From the NCBI GenBank assembly GCA_024408855.1, contig JAKSUQ010000006.1, positions 1-64,000 of the forward strand: a stretch of 64,000 nt of DNA, read 5' to 3'. Numbering within the stretch: position 1 is the stretch's first letter; the number at the start of each line of letters is the position of its first letter. Of this stretch, positions 44,391 to 53,106 are shown piece after piece. The position numbers were made by a program, and so were the translations under genes. Origin of the DNA: a bacterium. GTDB lineage: Bacteria; Cyanobacteriota; Vampirovibrionia; Gastranaerophilales; Gastranaerophilaceae. The notes beneath the pieces were generated by a model. It was not told the DNA's origin. It worked only from the letters and a program-made list of their open reading frames with translations, and did not search any database.

Positions 44391-45912
44391 AGTTTTAAAA
44401 ATTTTTATATTAATATCGCTGGTTTGTTTTTTAAGCATACATCAAACTAACGCAACTGATGATATATCATCTCCGGTACAATTAAAAGCGGAAGCCGATA
44501 TTGCTAATTTAGATATGCTTGTAAAGGATAATTTTATCAAAACAAAACTGATATCAGCAGAAAACCGATTCTTACAAGGGAATGTCATTGCCTCTCATCA
44601 GGATTTTGAAGATTTAATTTCAAAAACATCTCATGATGATTACGTATTTATGGGATATGCAATGAAAATGTCTGAGTTCGGATTTTTTGATTTGTCAGAG
44701 GATTTAATTAGAAGATTAGATAACAATTTATATACCAAAAATTATGTAAAAGAGGTCAGAAAATTTTATTATCCGTCCGGTATGCTAAATGAAAAGGATA
44801 TTTTATATTTGGCAGATGCATATGCAGGAATTGTATATAATAATTTGGCAATGGAAACAACTTCTGAGTTGTTAAACAGCGTGCAAGCAAATGAAAGTGA
44901 TTACAAGAATTACCTAATATCTCTTGGATATTATAAATCAAACAACCTTAATAAAGCATTAAAATACATTAACATGGCAATTACAGAAAATAGCGAAAAT
45001 GTTAATTATAAAATATTAAAAGCAAGAATTTTGGCTGATGCCGGCAAAGCAAAACAAGCCTTGAAAGTTGTTGCAAAAATTAATAAATCAGAATTTTATA
45101 CTTGCGAATTTCAAGATAAAGTGAAAGCAACAGAGGAATATGTAAAATATAAAGTTGAAAAAGAACCTGCTGTAAAAGATTATCATTTGTCATATTATTA
45201 TCATTTGCAGGACAAAAGTCTTTTAGCCACAAAAGTTCTTCAATCTGCAATTATACCTGCAAAAGATTTTGCACCGAATATTTTTGCATTGTTGGGTCGA
45301 ATATATTACGAAAATGATGATATGGTCAAAGCAACCGAATTTACCCAAAGAGCATACAAAGACGATAATAAAAATTATTTGGCATCGTTGACAATGGCAG
45401 ATTTAAGTTATTATGAAAATAAATATAACGAGGCATTAAAATATTATAAAAATGCAAAAAAACTTTCTAAATCTACTTTACCGTCAGTTGGTATTGCCAA
45501 AACTTATTTAGCTATGGAAAAAGAAAAAAAATCAAAAAAAATATATGAAAAACTTTTAAATAAACAATTCTATGACAAAGATGTATTAATGGGTGCTGCG
45601 GCAACTTTTCCACAGAAATCATACGATTATTTACCGGCAATAGTTTCAGTAGACTTAACAAATACAAATATTTGGCTTGAATTGGCAAGATTAGCAATAG
45701 TTGATAACAATTACTCCATGGCTGAAACGTACTTGAATAATTCGTATTATATTGACGAAAATAATTTTAAATACTATTATTATTTAAGTCAGGTACTTAG
45801 GGCAAAGGGTGATTATAATGGAGCTGACAATTCCTTGGCAAAATGTAATAAACTTAATTCAGATTATGAAAAGAGTATTTCAAATTTAAGGCAAAATGTT
45901 TATGAAAAGTAA
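44383..45912 (+). CDS. Exported TPR protein
   Basis: A 509-residue protein with a signal peptide (ILISLVCFLSIHQTNA, cut near residue 24), then about eight or nine TPR-like helical pairs through to the end (for example LISLGYYKSNNLNKALKYIN and ASLTMADLSYYENKYNEALK). It is likely periplasmic and a scaffold for an envelope assembly. It starts inside the end of the GAF/HD-GYP gene, and the response regulator gene starts inside its end, so three genes are coupled. Confidence 0.85.
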   Translation: MNRVLKIFILISLVCFLSIHQTNATDDISSPVQLKAEADIANLDMLVKDNFIKTKLISAENRFLQGNVIASHQDFEDLISKTSHDDYVFMGYAMKMSEFGFFDLSEDLIRRLDNNLYTKNYVKEVRKFYYPSGMLNEKDILYLADAYAGIVYNNLAMETTSELLNSVQANESDYKNYLISLGYYKSNNLNKALKYINMAITENSENVNYKILKARILADAGKAKQALKVVAKINKSEFYTCEFQDKVKATEEYVKYKVEKEPAVKDYHLSYYYHLQDKSLLATKVLQSAIIPAKDFAPNIFALLGRIYYENDDMVKATEFTQRAYKDDNKNYLASLTMADLSYYENKYNEALKYYKNAKKLSKSTLPSVGIAKTYLAMEKEKKSKKIYEKLLNKQFYDKDVLMGAAATFPQKSYDYLPAIVSVDLTNTNIWLELARLAIVDNNYSMAETYLNNSYYIDENNFKYYYYLSQVLRAKGDYNGADNSLAKCNKLNSDYEKSISNLRQNVYEK

Positions 45913-46552
45913 TATCCTTATAGTTGAAGATCACGAACTAACACGATTTGGTTTAAAGACCACATTTGAGGGGTGCGATTTTATTGGGGATATTTTTGAA
46001 GCAGAATCAGCAGAAACAGCAATAAGTATTATAAAAGATCACGATATTTCTTTGGTCATTATGGATTTAGGATTGCCCGGTATGAATGGCATTGAAGCTA
46101 CAAGAGAGATAAAAAATAACAATATTGAAACAAAAGTTGTAATGCTTACCTCTCATAATGATACGCAAGAAGTTATAAATTCTTTAAAAGCCGGTGCGAA
46201 TGCTTATTGCTCGAAAGAAATTAATCCGAAACGGCTTGTAGAAGTTGTCCAATCGGTTATTGACGGAGCTTCATGGTTTGATCCAAGTATCGCTCATATT
46301 GTTTTAGATGCTGCATCTAAATCAGAAACAAAAGATGTTTGTTCAAGTGGGAAAGATTACGGACTTACGAGTAGGGAAATTCAAATATTAAAATTAATCA
46401 CAGAAGGATACAGCAATAATGAAATTGCTAATCAGTTATTTGTAAGTATTAATACAACAAAAGCCCATGTCGCAAATATATTACAAAAATTAGAAGTCGA
46501 CGACAGACTACAAGCAGCTTTGAAAGCATTAAAAGAAAGATTGGTAAATTAA
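45902..46552 (+). CDS. NarL/LuxR-type response regulator
   Basis: A 216-residue two-domain regulator. Receiver domain (about 1-120) with VEDHELTR acidic pair, phospho-acceptor aspartate in VIMDLGLPGMNG (about 56), and LTSHND/KAGANAYCSK switch positions. C-terminal LuxR helix-turn-helix (about 155-210): LTSREIQILKLITEGYSNNEIANQL and INTTKAHVANILQKL. Two starts, ATG 45896 and 45902, are equally close; the second is used here. No sensor kinase is adjacent. Overlaps the next regulator by one base. Confidence 0.92.
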   Translation: MKSNILIVEDHELTRFGLKTTFEGCDFIGDIFEAESAETAISIIKDHDISLVIMDLGLPGMNGIEATREIKNNNIETKVVMLTSHNDTQEVINSLKAGANAYCSKEINPKRLVEVVQSVIDGASWFDPSIAHIVLDAASKSETKDVCSSGKDYGLTSREIQILKLITEGYSNNEIANQLFVSINTTKAHVANILQKLEVDDRLQAALKALKERLVN

Positions 46553-47178
46553 TGAACGGTATAGCATCAATATTGGTAGTGGACGATAATCCGAAGTTCT
46601 TAAAAGAAGCTCTTCCTATGTATGGTTATGAGGTAAAAGTTGCAGAAGACGGATTGGAAGCTCTAAAAATGCTTGATGATGAAAATTCTCATTATGATTT
46701 GATACTGCTTGATGTTATGATGCCAAACATGGATGGATGGGATACTTTAAAAGCGATACGAAAAAATAAAAAAATCGGAAGAATTCCTGTAATTATGATA
46801 ACTGCCGTTAGCGAAGAACAAAAAGTCGTCTCAGGATTAAAAATCGGCGCAGATGATTATATCGTAAAGCCTTTTATATTACCAAACCTTTTAGCAAGAA
46901 TTGAAGCAGTTTTAAGACGATCGAACTGGCAAAGTGAAGCTAATGTTCAAAAAGAAATAACTATAAACAAAAATGTTAACATTGAAATACTTACACCTAA
47001 AGAAAAAGAAGTTTTAAGCTATGTTGCAAAAGGTGCAAGCAACCAAGAAATAGCTGATAAGTTGTGCGTTCGTGATGTTACGGTTAAAACACACCTAAAC
47101 AGTATTTTCAAAAAATTAAAAGTTTCTAACAGAACGCAGGCAGTTTTGTTAGCTATGCAAATAGATTTGATTAAATAG
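46552..47178 (+). CDS. Second LuxR-type response regulator
   Basis: A 208-residue regulator with a receiver domain (VVDDNPKF, phospho-acceptor in ILLDVMMPNMDGWD about residue 53, IMITAVSEE, KIGADDYIVKPF) and a LuxR helix-turn-helix (LTPKEKEVLSYVAKGASNQEIADKL, TVKTHLNSIFKKL). The first receiver helix is about three residues shorter than usual. The OmpR-like KPF receiver joined to a LuxR output resembles cyanobacterial regulators. Starts in the stop of the previous regulator (TAATG). Partner kinase not visible. Confidence 0.92.
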   Translation: MNGIASILVVDDNPKFLKEALPMYGYEVKVAEDGLEALKMLDDENSHYDLILLDVMMPNMDGWDTLKAIRKNKKIGRIPVIMITAVSEEQKVVSGLKIGADDYIVKPFILPNLLARIEAVLRRSNWQSEANVQKEITINKNVNIEILTPKEKEVLSYVAKGASNQEIADKLCVRDVTVKTHLNSIFKKLKVSNRTQAVLLAMQIDLIK

Positions 47179-47190
47179 GAGATTTTGGTT

Positions 47191-47715
47191 ATGCCATCAA
47201 AAGAAGAATTAGTGAATTTGTTAATAAATAATGATATAAAAGAATTTAATCAAGCGGTACGTGGAAATTCTGCTGATATGACAGAGTGTGATTTTTCAAA
47301 TCTTTCGATTTCCGGTGCAATTTTTGATAATATTGATTTGACATCATCATCTTTTGCCGATTCACAATTAACAGAAATTAAATTTATCGGATGCGATATG
47401 ACGTCAGTTGATTTTAACCGTTCAAACCTGACAGAGTGTATATTTAATGACTCTCTCTTGAATGGTGCAGATTTTAGTTATTCAACAGTCAGTTATTGCA
47501 ATTTTAGTGATGCTGATATGGCCGGTGCAATCGTTCGTGAGGCTGACTTATCTGATTCTGATTTTTCAATGTCTGCAAATTTAAATGCATGCAGATTTGA
47601 TGATACAACTGTATGGCCGGATAGCGAATATTTACCGGAAGATTTTGATTCAACTTATTCTGAAGACTTATCTTCACTAAAAGATGATGACGATTATGTT
47701 CAAAATGATTATTAA
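47191..47715 (+). CDS. Pentapeptide repeat protein
   Basis: A 174-residue protein with about 20 A(D/N)LxX-like repeats between residues 28 and 130 (CDFSNLSISGAIFDN, VDFNRSNLTECIFND, NGADFSYSTVSYCNF), forming a right-handed quadrilateral beta-helix. The N-terminal helix (about 1-27) and acidic C-terminal tail (DSTYSEDLSSLKDDDDY) flank it. TAGGAG nine bases before ATG 47191 favours this start over TTG 47185. Such proteins bind other proteins or mimic DNA; the target is unknown. Confidence 0.88.
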   Translation: MPSKEELVNLLINNDIKEFNQAVRGNSADMTECDFSNLSISGAIFDNIDLTSSSFADSQLTEIKFIGCDMTSVDFNRSNLTECIFNDSLLNGADFSYSTVSYCNFSDADMAGAIVREADLSDSDFSMSANLNACRFDDTTVWPDSEYLPEDFDSTYSEDLSSLKDDDDYVQNDY

Positions 47716-47748
47716 TTCAAATATGTTACAAAGACTTAACACAAATAC

Positions 47749-47777
47749 TTGTAAAATAAAATGCTTTAATGTACACT
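47749..47777 (+). promoter_or_regulatory. rpmB promoter
   Basis: TTGTAA (47749-47754), 17-base spacer, TACACT (47772-47777), followed by a leader of about 28 bases with GAAAGAAGGAA before ATG 47812. Confidence 0.6.
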
Positions 47778-47811
47778 AAGATTACACTGGTAGAAAGAAG
47801 GAAAAATAGTT

Positions 47812-48003
47812 ATGGCTAAACATTGTGAAATATGCGGAAAATCGGCATTAAAATCAACGAAATTAACATTCTCTCATAAGCAAATACCAAACAGACAACA
47901 ACCAAATTTGCAAGAAGTAAGAGCAAATGTTAATGGTCAAATTAAAAAAGTTACTGTATGCACATCATGCTTAAGAGCAGGTAAAATTCAAAAAGCTATA
48001 TAG
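47812..48003 (+). CDS. rpmB: 50S ribosomal protein L28
   Basis: A 63-residue basic ribosomal protein. The sequence MAKHCEICGKS near the start and CTSCLRAG near the end supply the paired cysteines of the zinc-binding C+ form. The middle carries the FSHKQIPNRQQPNLQ L28 signature. AAGGAA precedes ATG. Own promoter and a clear terminator make it monocistronic. Confidence 0.97.
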   Translation: MAKHCEICGKSALKSTKLTFSHKQIPNRQQPNLQEVRANVNGQIKKVTVCTSCLRAGKIQKAI

Positions 48004-48026
48004 TGCATTAAAACAAATTAAAAAAA

Positions 48027-48057
48027 ATGAGTCAATAAATATTGGCTCATTTTTTTA
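48027..48057 (+). terminator. Terminator between rpmB and clpP
   Basis: ATGAGTCAATA (48027-48037) pairs with TATTGGCTCAT (48040-48050) with one G-T wobble, followed by seven T. The A run on the other side (48021-48027) means it can also stop clpP transcripts from the minus strand. Confidence 0.9.
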
Positions 48058-48078
48058 TAGATAACTAATTTTAATATT

Positions 48079-48684
48079 TTAAGATGCAGAAGTTACGACT
48101 TTATCTATTAATCCATACTCTACTGCTTCTGCAGCTGACAAATAATGGTCTCTTTCGCAGTCTTCTTTAACCTTTTCGACAGGTTGACCTGAATTTTCCG
48201 CCATTATACTGATTAACATATCTTTCATTCTCATAATTTCTTTAGCTTCCAATTCAATGTCTGTTGCTTGACCTTTTGCACCACCTAAAGGTTGGTGAAT
48301 CATAATTCTTGCACTCGGCAAGGCCATTCTTTTTCCTTTTGTACCTGCTGACAATAAAAATGCACCCATAGAAGCTGCTTCGCCAAGACAAATTGTCTGT
48401 ACATCAGCTTTAATTAAGTTCATTGTATCATAAATTGCCATACCTGCTGTAATTACACCCCCAGGGGAATTTATATACAACATAATATCTTTTTCAGGAT
48501 TTTCGCTATCTAAAAGTAAAAGTTGTGCAACTACGGAGTTTGCAACGTCATCATCAATTTCACTGCCAAGAAAAATAATTCTCTCTCTTAATAATCTCGA
48601 AAAAATATCAAAAGACTTTTCTCCTCGAGAAGATGACTCAATTACTGTTGGCACATAACTTAATATCTTTTTTATGTCTGTCAT
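48079..48684 (-). CDS. clpP: ATP-dependent Clp protease proteolytic subunit
   Basis: A 201-residue serine protease that forms the ClpP chamber. Catalytic triad: serine in [14 protein letters not shown] (about residue 100), histidine in IMIHQPLGG (about 125), and the aspartate in the [18 protein letters not shown] segment. [14 protein letters not shown] is the processing/N-terminal region. AAGGAG precedes ATG. The Clp ATPase is not in the window. Confidence 0.97.
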   Translation of the reverse strand: MTDIKKILSYVPTVIESSSRGEKSFDIFSRLLRERIIFLGSEIDDDVANSVVAQLLLLDSENPEKDIMLYINSPGGVITAGMAIYDTMNLIKADVQTICLGEAASMGAFLLSAGTKGKRMALPSARIMIHQPLGGAKGQATDIELEAKEIMRMKDMLISIMAENSGQPVEKVKEDCERDHYLSAAEAVEYGLIDKVVTSAS

Positions 48685-48821
48685 AGAACTCTCCTTATAC
48701 TAATAAAAATATTCTACAATAATTTTTGACCGAGTGCAATCAACAATTTAATGGAATTATTTGCAGATACTGTTTTTGCATTTCATTTCAGCACATTGTA
48801 ATTTTAAAAAATTATACTTTT

Positions 48822-49118
48822 TTATTTTTTTAATGCATTTTCCAATGCTTTTTCAAGAACTTCAATCTTTGATTCTAAAACCTTTACCCTTGATGTAGCA
48901 TTATTTTCACATATTGACTCTTTTTCAAGTTCTCTTTTAAATGAATTAATTTTATCATTTTTTGCATTTAATTTTATTTTCATTATAAATAAACAAAACA
49001 AAAAGCCCGAAAGAAAAATTCCAATATCCGAATATATATTTGTTAATTCAGTTAAACTATAATAGCCGATACTTATAGAAATAAGCAAAACCAATATGTT
49101 CAAAATTATATTTTTCAT
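48822..49118 (-). CDS. Small membrane protein with coiled coil
   Basis: A 98-residue protein with two transmembrane helices (about 5-20 and 30-48) and a C-terminal coiled coil (about 55-98), the LapA/DUF1049-like layout. AAGGAG precedes ATG. Divergent from the flhB-like gene. Function unknown; LapA similarity is by topology only. Confidence 0.65.
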   Translation of the reverse strand: MKNIILNILVLLISISIGYYSLTELTNIYSDIGIFLSGFLFCLFIMKIKLNAKNDKINSFKRELEKESICENNATSRVKVLESKIEVLEKALENALKK

Positions 49119-49249
49119 TACACGATAAACTCCTTCTTGACTATTATACTTTAAAGTTTGATTTTATGCTATTATATAATAAAGTCCAACCGAAAAATAC
49201 AAATAAAACACGAAGTCGTGAGATAATTATCAAATAAGAGATATAGCCT

Positions 49250-50326
49250 ATGGGTGATGAAGATAAACAATTTGATGCCACTCCTCAAAAATTAGAGAGA
49301 GCACGAAAAGAAGGGCAGGTCGTTAAATCTAAAGACGTATCAACGGCACTATCCTTGTTAGTAATGTTTTCTTTTATTTATATGATGTCGCCAATTATAT
49401 GGCAAGCAATTTTGGGATTATTTAGAACGCTATATGAACAAATTCCGAATCATACATTAGAACAAGTGGGAATAACATATTTATTGACAGTTTCAATTAT
49501 ACCCGGAGCTTTGATTATCGGTTCAATATTAGCATTAGCAGCTTTTATTGCAATTTTAGGAGACTTTATGCAAGTAGGACCACTTGTCGCAACAGCACCT
49601 TTAGTTCCTAAATTAGATAAATTAAATCCTACAAAATATTTTAAAAACCTATTTCAGGTAAAAACATTGTTTGAATTAGGTAAAAACATAATGAAAGTTT
49701 TTATATTGGGACTTGTCGGCTGGTCTGTATATAAGGACCATTTACCAACGATTCTGATGTTAGCTTCTATTGATAACAATTTTGCAATAATGATTGAATT
49801 TGGGAAATTAATTGTTGAGTTTATTTATAAAGCATGCATTGCATTTTTGATAATTGCTGCCGCAGATTATGGAGTAACAAAATGGAAGTTTTTAAAAGAC
49901 CAAAAAATGTCTTTTAAAGAAATTAAAGATGAATATAAAAACTCCGAAGGTGATCCGCACGTTAAGGCTGCCCTACGACAAAGGCGTATGCAAATGCTTC
50001 AGCGAGGAGCAATGGATTCTGTCCCGGATGCAGATTTTGTTGTAAGAAATCCGACCCATGTGGCTTGTGCATTAAAGTATGATGCCGAAACAATGCAATC
50101 ACCGACTTTAACCGCAAAAGGAACTGAGTTAATTGCAAAAAAAATTATTCAAATTGCTATTGACCATAATGTTCCCGTTATAGATAATGCTCCGGTTGCA
50201 CGTGCCCTTTTTCGTATGGTTGATTTGAACCAACAAATTCCACCGGAATTATATAAAGCAGTTGCAGAAATATTACTATTTGTATATGGCTTGAAAAATA
50301 ATCAAAATCAAGGTAATATAGAATAA
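49250..50326 (+). CDS. flhB: FlhB/SctU-type export switch protein
   Basis: A 358-residue inner-membrane component of the flagellar/type III export gate. The N-terminus has ATPQKLERARKEGQV, the usual basic start; four transmembrane helices span about 30-205; the cytoplasmic domain carries VVRNPTHVACALKY with the NPTH autocleavage site at residues 267-270 and the downstream DNAPVARAL and IPPELYKAVAEIL segments. All switch residues are intact. TATAAT (49175-49180) lies about 70 bases upstream, with a small CACGAAGTCGTG hairpin in the leader. A FliA-like sigma factor follows at once, yet no other flagellar gene is adjacent. Confidence 0.94.
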   Translation: MGDEDKQFDATPQKLERARKEGQVVKSKDVSTALSLLVMFSFIYMMSPIIWQAILGLFRTLYEQIPNHTLEQVGITYLLTVSIIPGALIIGSILALAAFIAILGDFMQVGPLVATAPLVPKLDKLNPTKYFKNLFQVKTLFELGKNIMKVFILGLVGWSVYKDHLPTILMLASIDNNFAIMIEFGKLIVEFIYKACIAFLIIAAADYGVTKWKFLKDQKMSFKEIKDEYKNSEGDPHVKAALRQRRMQMLQRGAMDSVPDADFVVRNPTHVACALKYDAETMQSPTLTAKGTELIAKKIIQIAIDHNVPVIDNAPVARALFRMVDLNQQIPPELYKAVAEILLFVYGLKNNQNQGNIE

Positions 50327-50346
50327 GGTTAGTTTAGATAAAAATT

Positions 50347-51042
50347 ATGGAAGAGAGAACTTTAGTAACCCAATATATTGGTATTGTGCAAAAAATTGCA
50401 AAAATTGAACACCGAAGAATCCCTAATCATATGATTGAATATGAGGAATTGGTAAGTATCGGCGTTATTGCAGTGCAAATGCTTTTGAAAGGCAAAACGG
50501 AAGAACAATTAGCAAACTATAAGGAAGCGTATATTGGTACTGCTGTTAGATGGGCTATCCGTAACGAACTCAGACACCGTTATAAATGGTATACCCTAAA
50601 ACACAAATCACAGGATGAAATTGATTCTTATGATTCAAACGGAGATGCTTCTTCATCAAATTATGAAGAAACTGATGATATGGGGTTTGCACTCTCTCCG
50701 GCAAAGGTAAGAGAAGCTGTTTATGAAACTATTCTTTCGATTGATGGATTGGCAGCTATGGCATCAGAAAATGCATCACCTTTTGATTTCGTAAAAGATC
50801 CGTCAGCTATGCCGGATGAAAAAGCTGAAATCATAGAAATGAGCAAACTAATAAAACAAGCGATTGCACAATTACCTCAAAAAGAAAGAACAGTTGTGGA
50901 ATATCGTTTTTACAGGAATATGCAAGCTAAAGATATTGCTGTAACAGTTGGTTTATCTCCGTCAAGAATTACAAGAATAATTCAATTTTCATTAAATAAA
51001 ATCCGAGAGTACCTGAAAGCAAGGGGCAGGGTAGATTATTAA
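50347..51042 (+). CDS. FliA/WhiG-like sigma factor
   Basis: A 231-residue sigma factor. Region 2 is IEYEELVSIGVIAVQML and YIGTAVRWAIRNELRHRYK; the central region is divergent and acidic (DSNGDASSSNYEETDDM); region 4 ends in QLPQKERTVVEYRFYRNM and LSPSRITRIIQFSLNKI helix-turn-helix. Twenty bases after flhB without a clear ribosome site, so probably coupled. Sigma-28 factors normally control late flagellar genes; here it may control the export genes. Its stop overlaps that of the opposing O-methyltransferase by four bases. Confidence 0.85.
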   Translation: MEERTLVTQYIGIVQKIAKIEHRRIPNHMIEYEELVSIGVIAVQMLLKGKTEEQLANYKEAYIGTAVRWAIRNELRHRYKWYTLKHKSQDEIDSYDSNGDASSSNYEETDDMGFALSPAKVREAVYETILSIDGLAAMASENASPFDFVKDPSAMPDEKAEIIEMSKLIKQAIAQLPQKERTVVEYRFYRNMQAKDIAVTVGLSPSRITRIIQFSLNKIREYLKARGRVDY

Positions 51043-51605
51043 ATCTTGTATGCTATTAAAAAGCCCCCGCCAATTTCAATAATTTCGTACTGAAAGTCAT
51101 TATCTGCATCAACAGCATCAATAAAACTCTGAACTTTTTGAGGGTGTGATGTTATATTATCAGCTATTATGAGTGCTTTATCGGCAAGATGCTTTTTTAC
51201 TAAATTAAAATATTTTATATATTCGCTTTTATTTGCATCAATAAATACAAAATCAAACTTCTCATCTTGAGAAAAAGCTTCAATTATTGAACAAGCATCC
51301 CCTTGTAATGGACGAATAATGTCAAAAACCTGACACAGCTTAAAGTTTTCAATCGCCATTTTTTGTCGCTTTTCATAATATTCAATTGTTGTGAGTTTTC
51401 CGCCCGTTTGTTTTAATGCTTTTGCTATCCATATGCCGGAATAACCGTTTGAAGTTCCTATCTCCAATGCAGACTTTGCGTTTATCATTTTAATAAACAT
51501 ATTTATCAAACAACCTGTTTCCGGAGAAATATTCCAAAAGTCTTTTTGCGTTTTCTCCAACTCACTCATTTTGTTTTTTGTAACAATATCTGTATAAAAT
51601 TTCAT
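51039..51605 (-). CDS. SAM-dependent O-methyltransferase
   Basis: A 188-residue class I methyltransferase of the caffeoyl-CoA/catechol type (family 3). SAM site ALEIGTSNGYSGIWIAKAL (about 40-60), GGKLTTIEYYEKR, and FDFVFIDANKSEYIKYF (about 115) with the metal-site aspartate. The substrate is unknown; bacterial relatives act on small phenols or on tRNA (TrmR-like). No strong Shine-Dalgarno is present. It is the last gene of the grpE-dnaJ-propeller-methyltransferase run. Confidence 0.85.
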   Translation of the reverse strand: MKFYTDIVTKNKMSELEKTQKDFWNISPETGCLINMFIKMINAKSALEIGTSNGYSGIWIAKALKQTGGKLTTIEYYEKRQKMAIENFKLCQVFDIIRPLQGDACSIIEAFSQDEKFDFVFIDANKSEYIKYFNLVKKHLADKALIIADNITSHPQKVQSFIDAVDADNDFQYEIIEIGGGFLIAYKI

Positions 51606-51616
51606 AATTTTTCTGC

Positions 51617-53056
51617 TTACTCAAACAACCTGACTTTATTTGTAATTTTAATATCTTTAATTGGAATATTTAATTTATAAGTTTTTAAAATTTTTCCGGT
51701 ATTTAAGTTAAATATTGTATACATATTACTCTTTATATCAGTTATTAACCCGAGATCAGTCTGTTCAATCTGGTTAATTCGTGTAGAAAAACCGCCTGTA
51801 TTAAGCTCAGTTGTATTTATAACATTTCCTGTTGTTGCATCAAGCATTGTTAGCATATTATTTTGAGCACCTAAAATATAAAGAATATTACAGTATAAAA
51901 ACATTGCAACAGGTTTATTTGACGTTGTAAACTCTCTCGTCAAAGATAAATCATTATAATTTACAACAGCAACACGGCTTTTGGTGCGACTTGCTATATA
52001 CAAGTTACCGTCTGAATATGCCATTGCCGAAACATTAGGAAACTTTCCTACATTTTTCAATAAATATTGATTATCCGGTTCAATTGACCAAATATTATCT
52101 TTCATTTTATCTGCATAAAACATTTTGCCATCTGCAAGCAATAATTTTTCACAATACCCGTTAACTCTGATTTTTTGAATTACAGACATTGTTTTCAAAT
52201 CAATTACAAAAATCAAAGAATCCTTAGGTGCTGTTACATAAGCCTTATTATTAATCTCATCAATTACAATTTCTTCTGGACAAGTTTCCAGATTAATCTG
52301 TTTTATAAATCTGGAGTCAGCTACTGAAATTATATCAAGGAAAGGTCTTTCATACGAAGTTACTAACAAAAATCTTCCGTTATCAACACATTCAATATTA
52401 ACAGGAATTGATTTTTGAGCTAAAGAATATAATGGCAGTGCTTTGGCAGGCTCAACTATTTGAATATTTTTTGAATAATTTGTTGTTACGAACATTATTT
52501 TATTTTTAAACTGAGGTAAAACTTCTTGGTTTTTTGCAATTTCATTCTCGGTCAAAAATTCTTCAAAACTCTCTTTTGATGTTTGCTTAATAACATCCGC
52601 ATTATTAGTATCAATTTTCAAATTTCCTACAATTCCTTTAAGATTTTCAGGAATAACAAGGCCGCTCGGAACAAGCATATCTTGCGGAAGCAGTCCGGTT
52701 CTAACTTGTAAAGGAGGTTGTGCCATAGGCAAAATCGTTTTATGACCGTCTGTCGTATTTATAACCTTTAGTAACACAAAGTCATTATTAAAAATGACTA
52801 CATCCGGCTCTTGTTCAAGTCCCATGCCGGCAGGTATTGATGATTTGATTTTTAAATTTGTAATATCGGAAAACAATGACGGAAATAGCGGTAAATAAAC
52901 CGTATTATCCGGCAATATCACTACACCGTCAAATCTTATATATGATTCCGGCACCGTTCTTTTAATATAAGTTACAACTTCATCAGGAACGTTTGCAGCA
53001 AAAACAGACAATCCTGACATTAATAAAATTCCTAAAAGTAACAAAAATTTACGCAC
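51617..53056 (-). CDS. Exported beta-propeller (YncE/YVTN-like) protein
   Basis: A protein of about 479 residues. With GTG at 53056 the signal peptide is MRKFLLLLGILLMSGLSVFA, cut before ANVPDE; GGAG lies seven bases upstream of that GTG. The longer frame from 53104 lacks such support. Residues about 200-475 form repeated blades of about 40 residues (GRFLLVTSYERPFLDIISV, NNKAYVTAPKDSLIFVIDL, DGNLYIASRTKSRVAVVNY), the YVTN propeller pattern. Likely periplasmic or surface-exposed; ligand unknown. Confidence 0.82.
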   Translation of the reverse strand: MRKFLLLLGILLMSGLSVFAANVPDEVVTYIKRTVPESYIRFDGVVILPDNTVYLPLFPSLFSDITNLKIKSSIPAGMGLEQEPDVVIFNNDFVLLKVINTTDGHKTILPMAQPPLQVRTGLLPQDMLVPSGLVIPENLKGIVGNLKIDTNNADVIKQTSKESFEEFLTENEIAKNQEVLPQFKNKIMFVTTNYSKNIQIVEPAKALPLYSLAQKSIPVNIECVDNGRFLLVTSYERPFLDIISVADSRFIKQINLETCPEEIVIDEINNKAYVTAPKDSLIFVIDLKTMSVIQKIRVNGYCEKLLLADGKMFYADKMKDNIWSIEPDNQYLLKNVGKFPNVSAMAYSDGNLYIASRTKSRVAVVNYNDLSLTREFTTSNKPVAMFLYCNILYILGAQNNMLTMLDATTGNVINTTELNTGGFSTRINQIEQTDLGLITDIKSNMYTIFNLNTGKILKTYKLNIPIKDIKITNKVRLFE

Positions 53057-53106
53057 GAAATTTCTCCAAAAAATATTCCATTGCATTAATTTTACCATAA
53101 CCAAGA

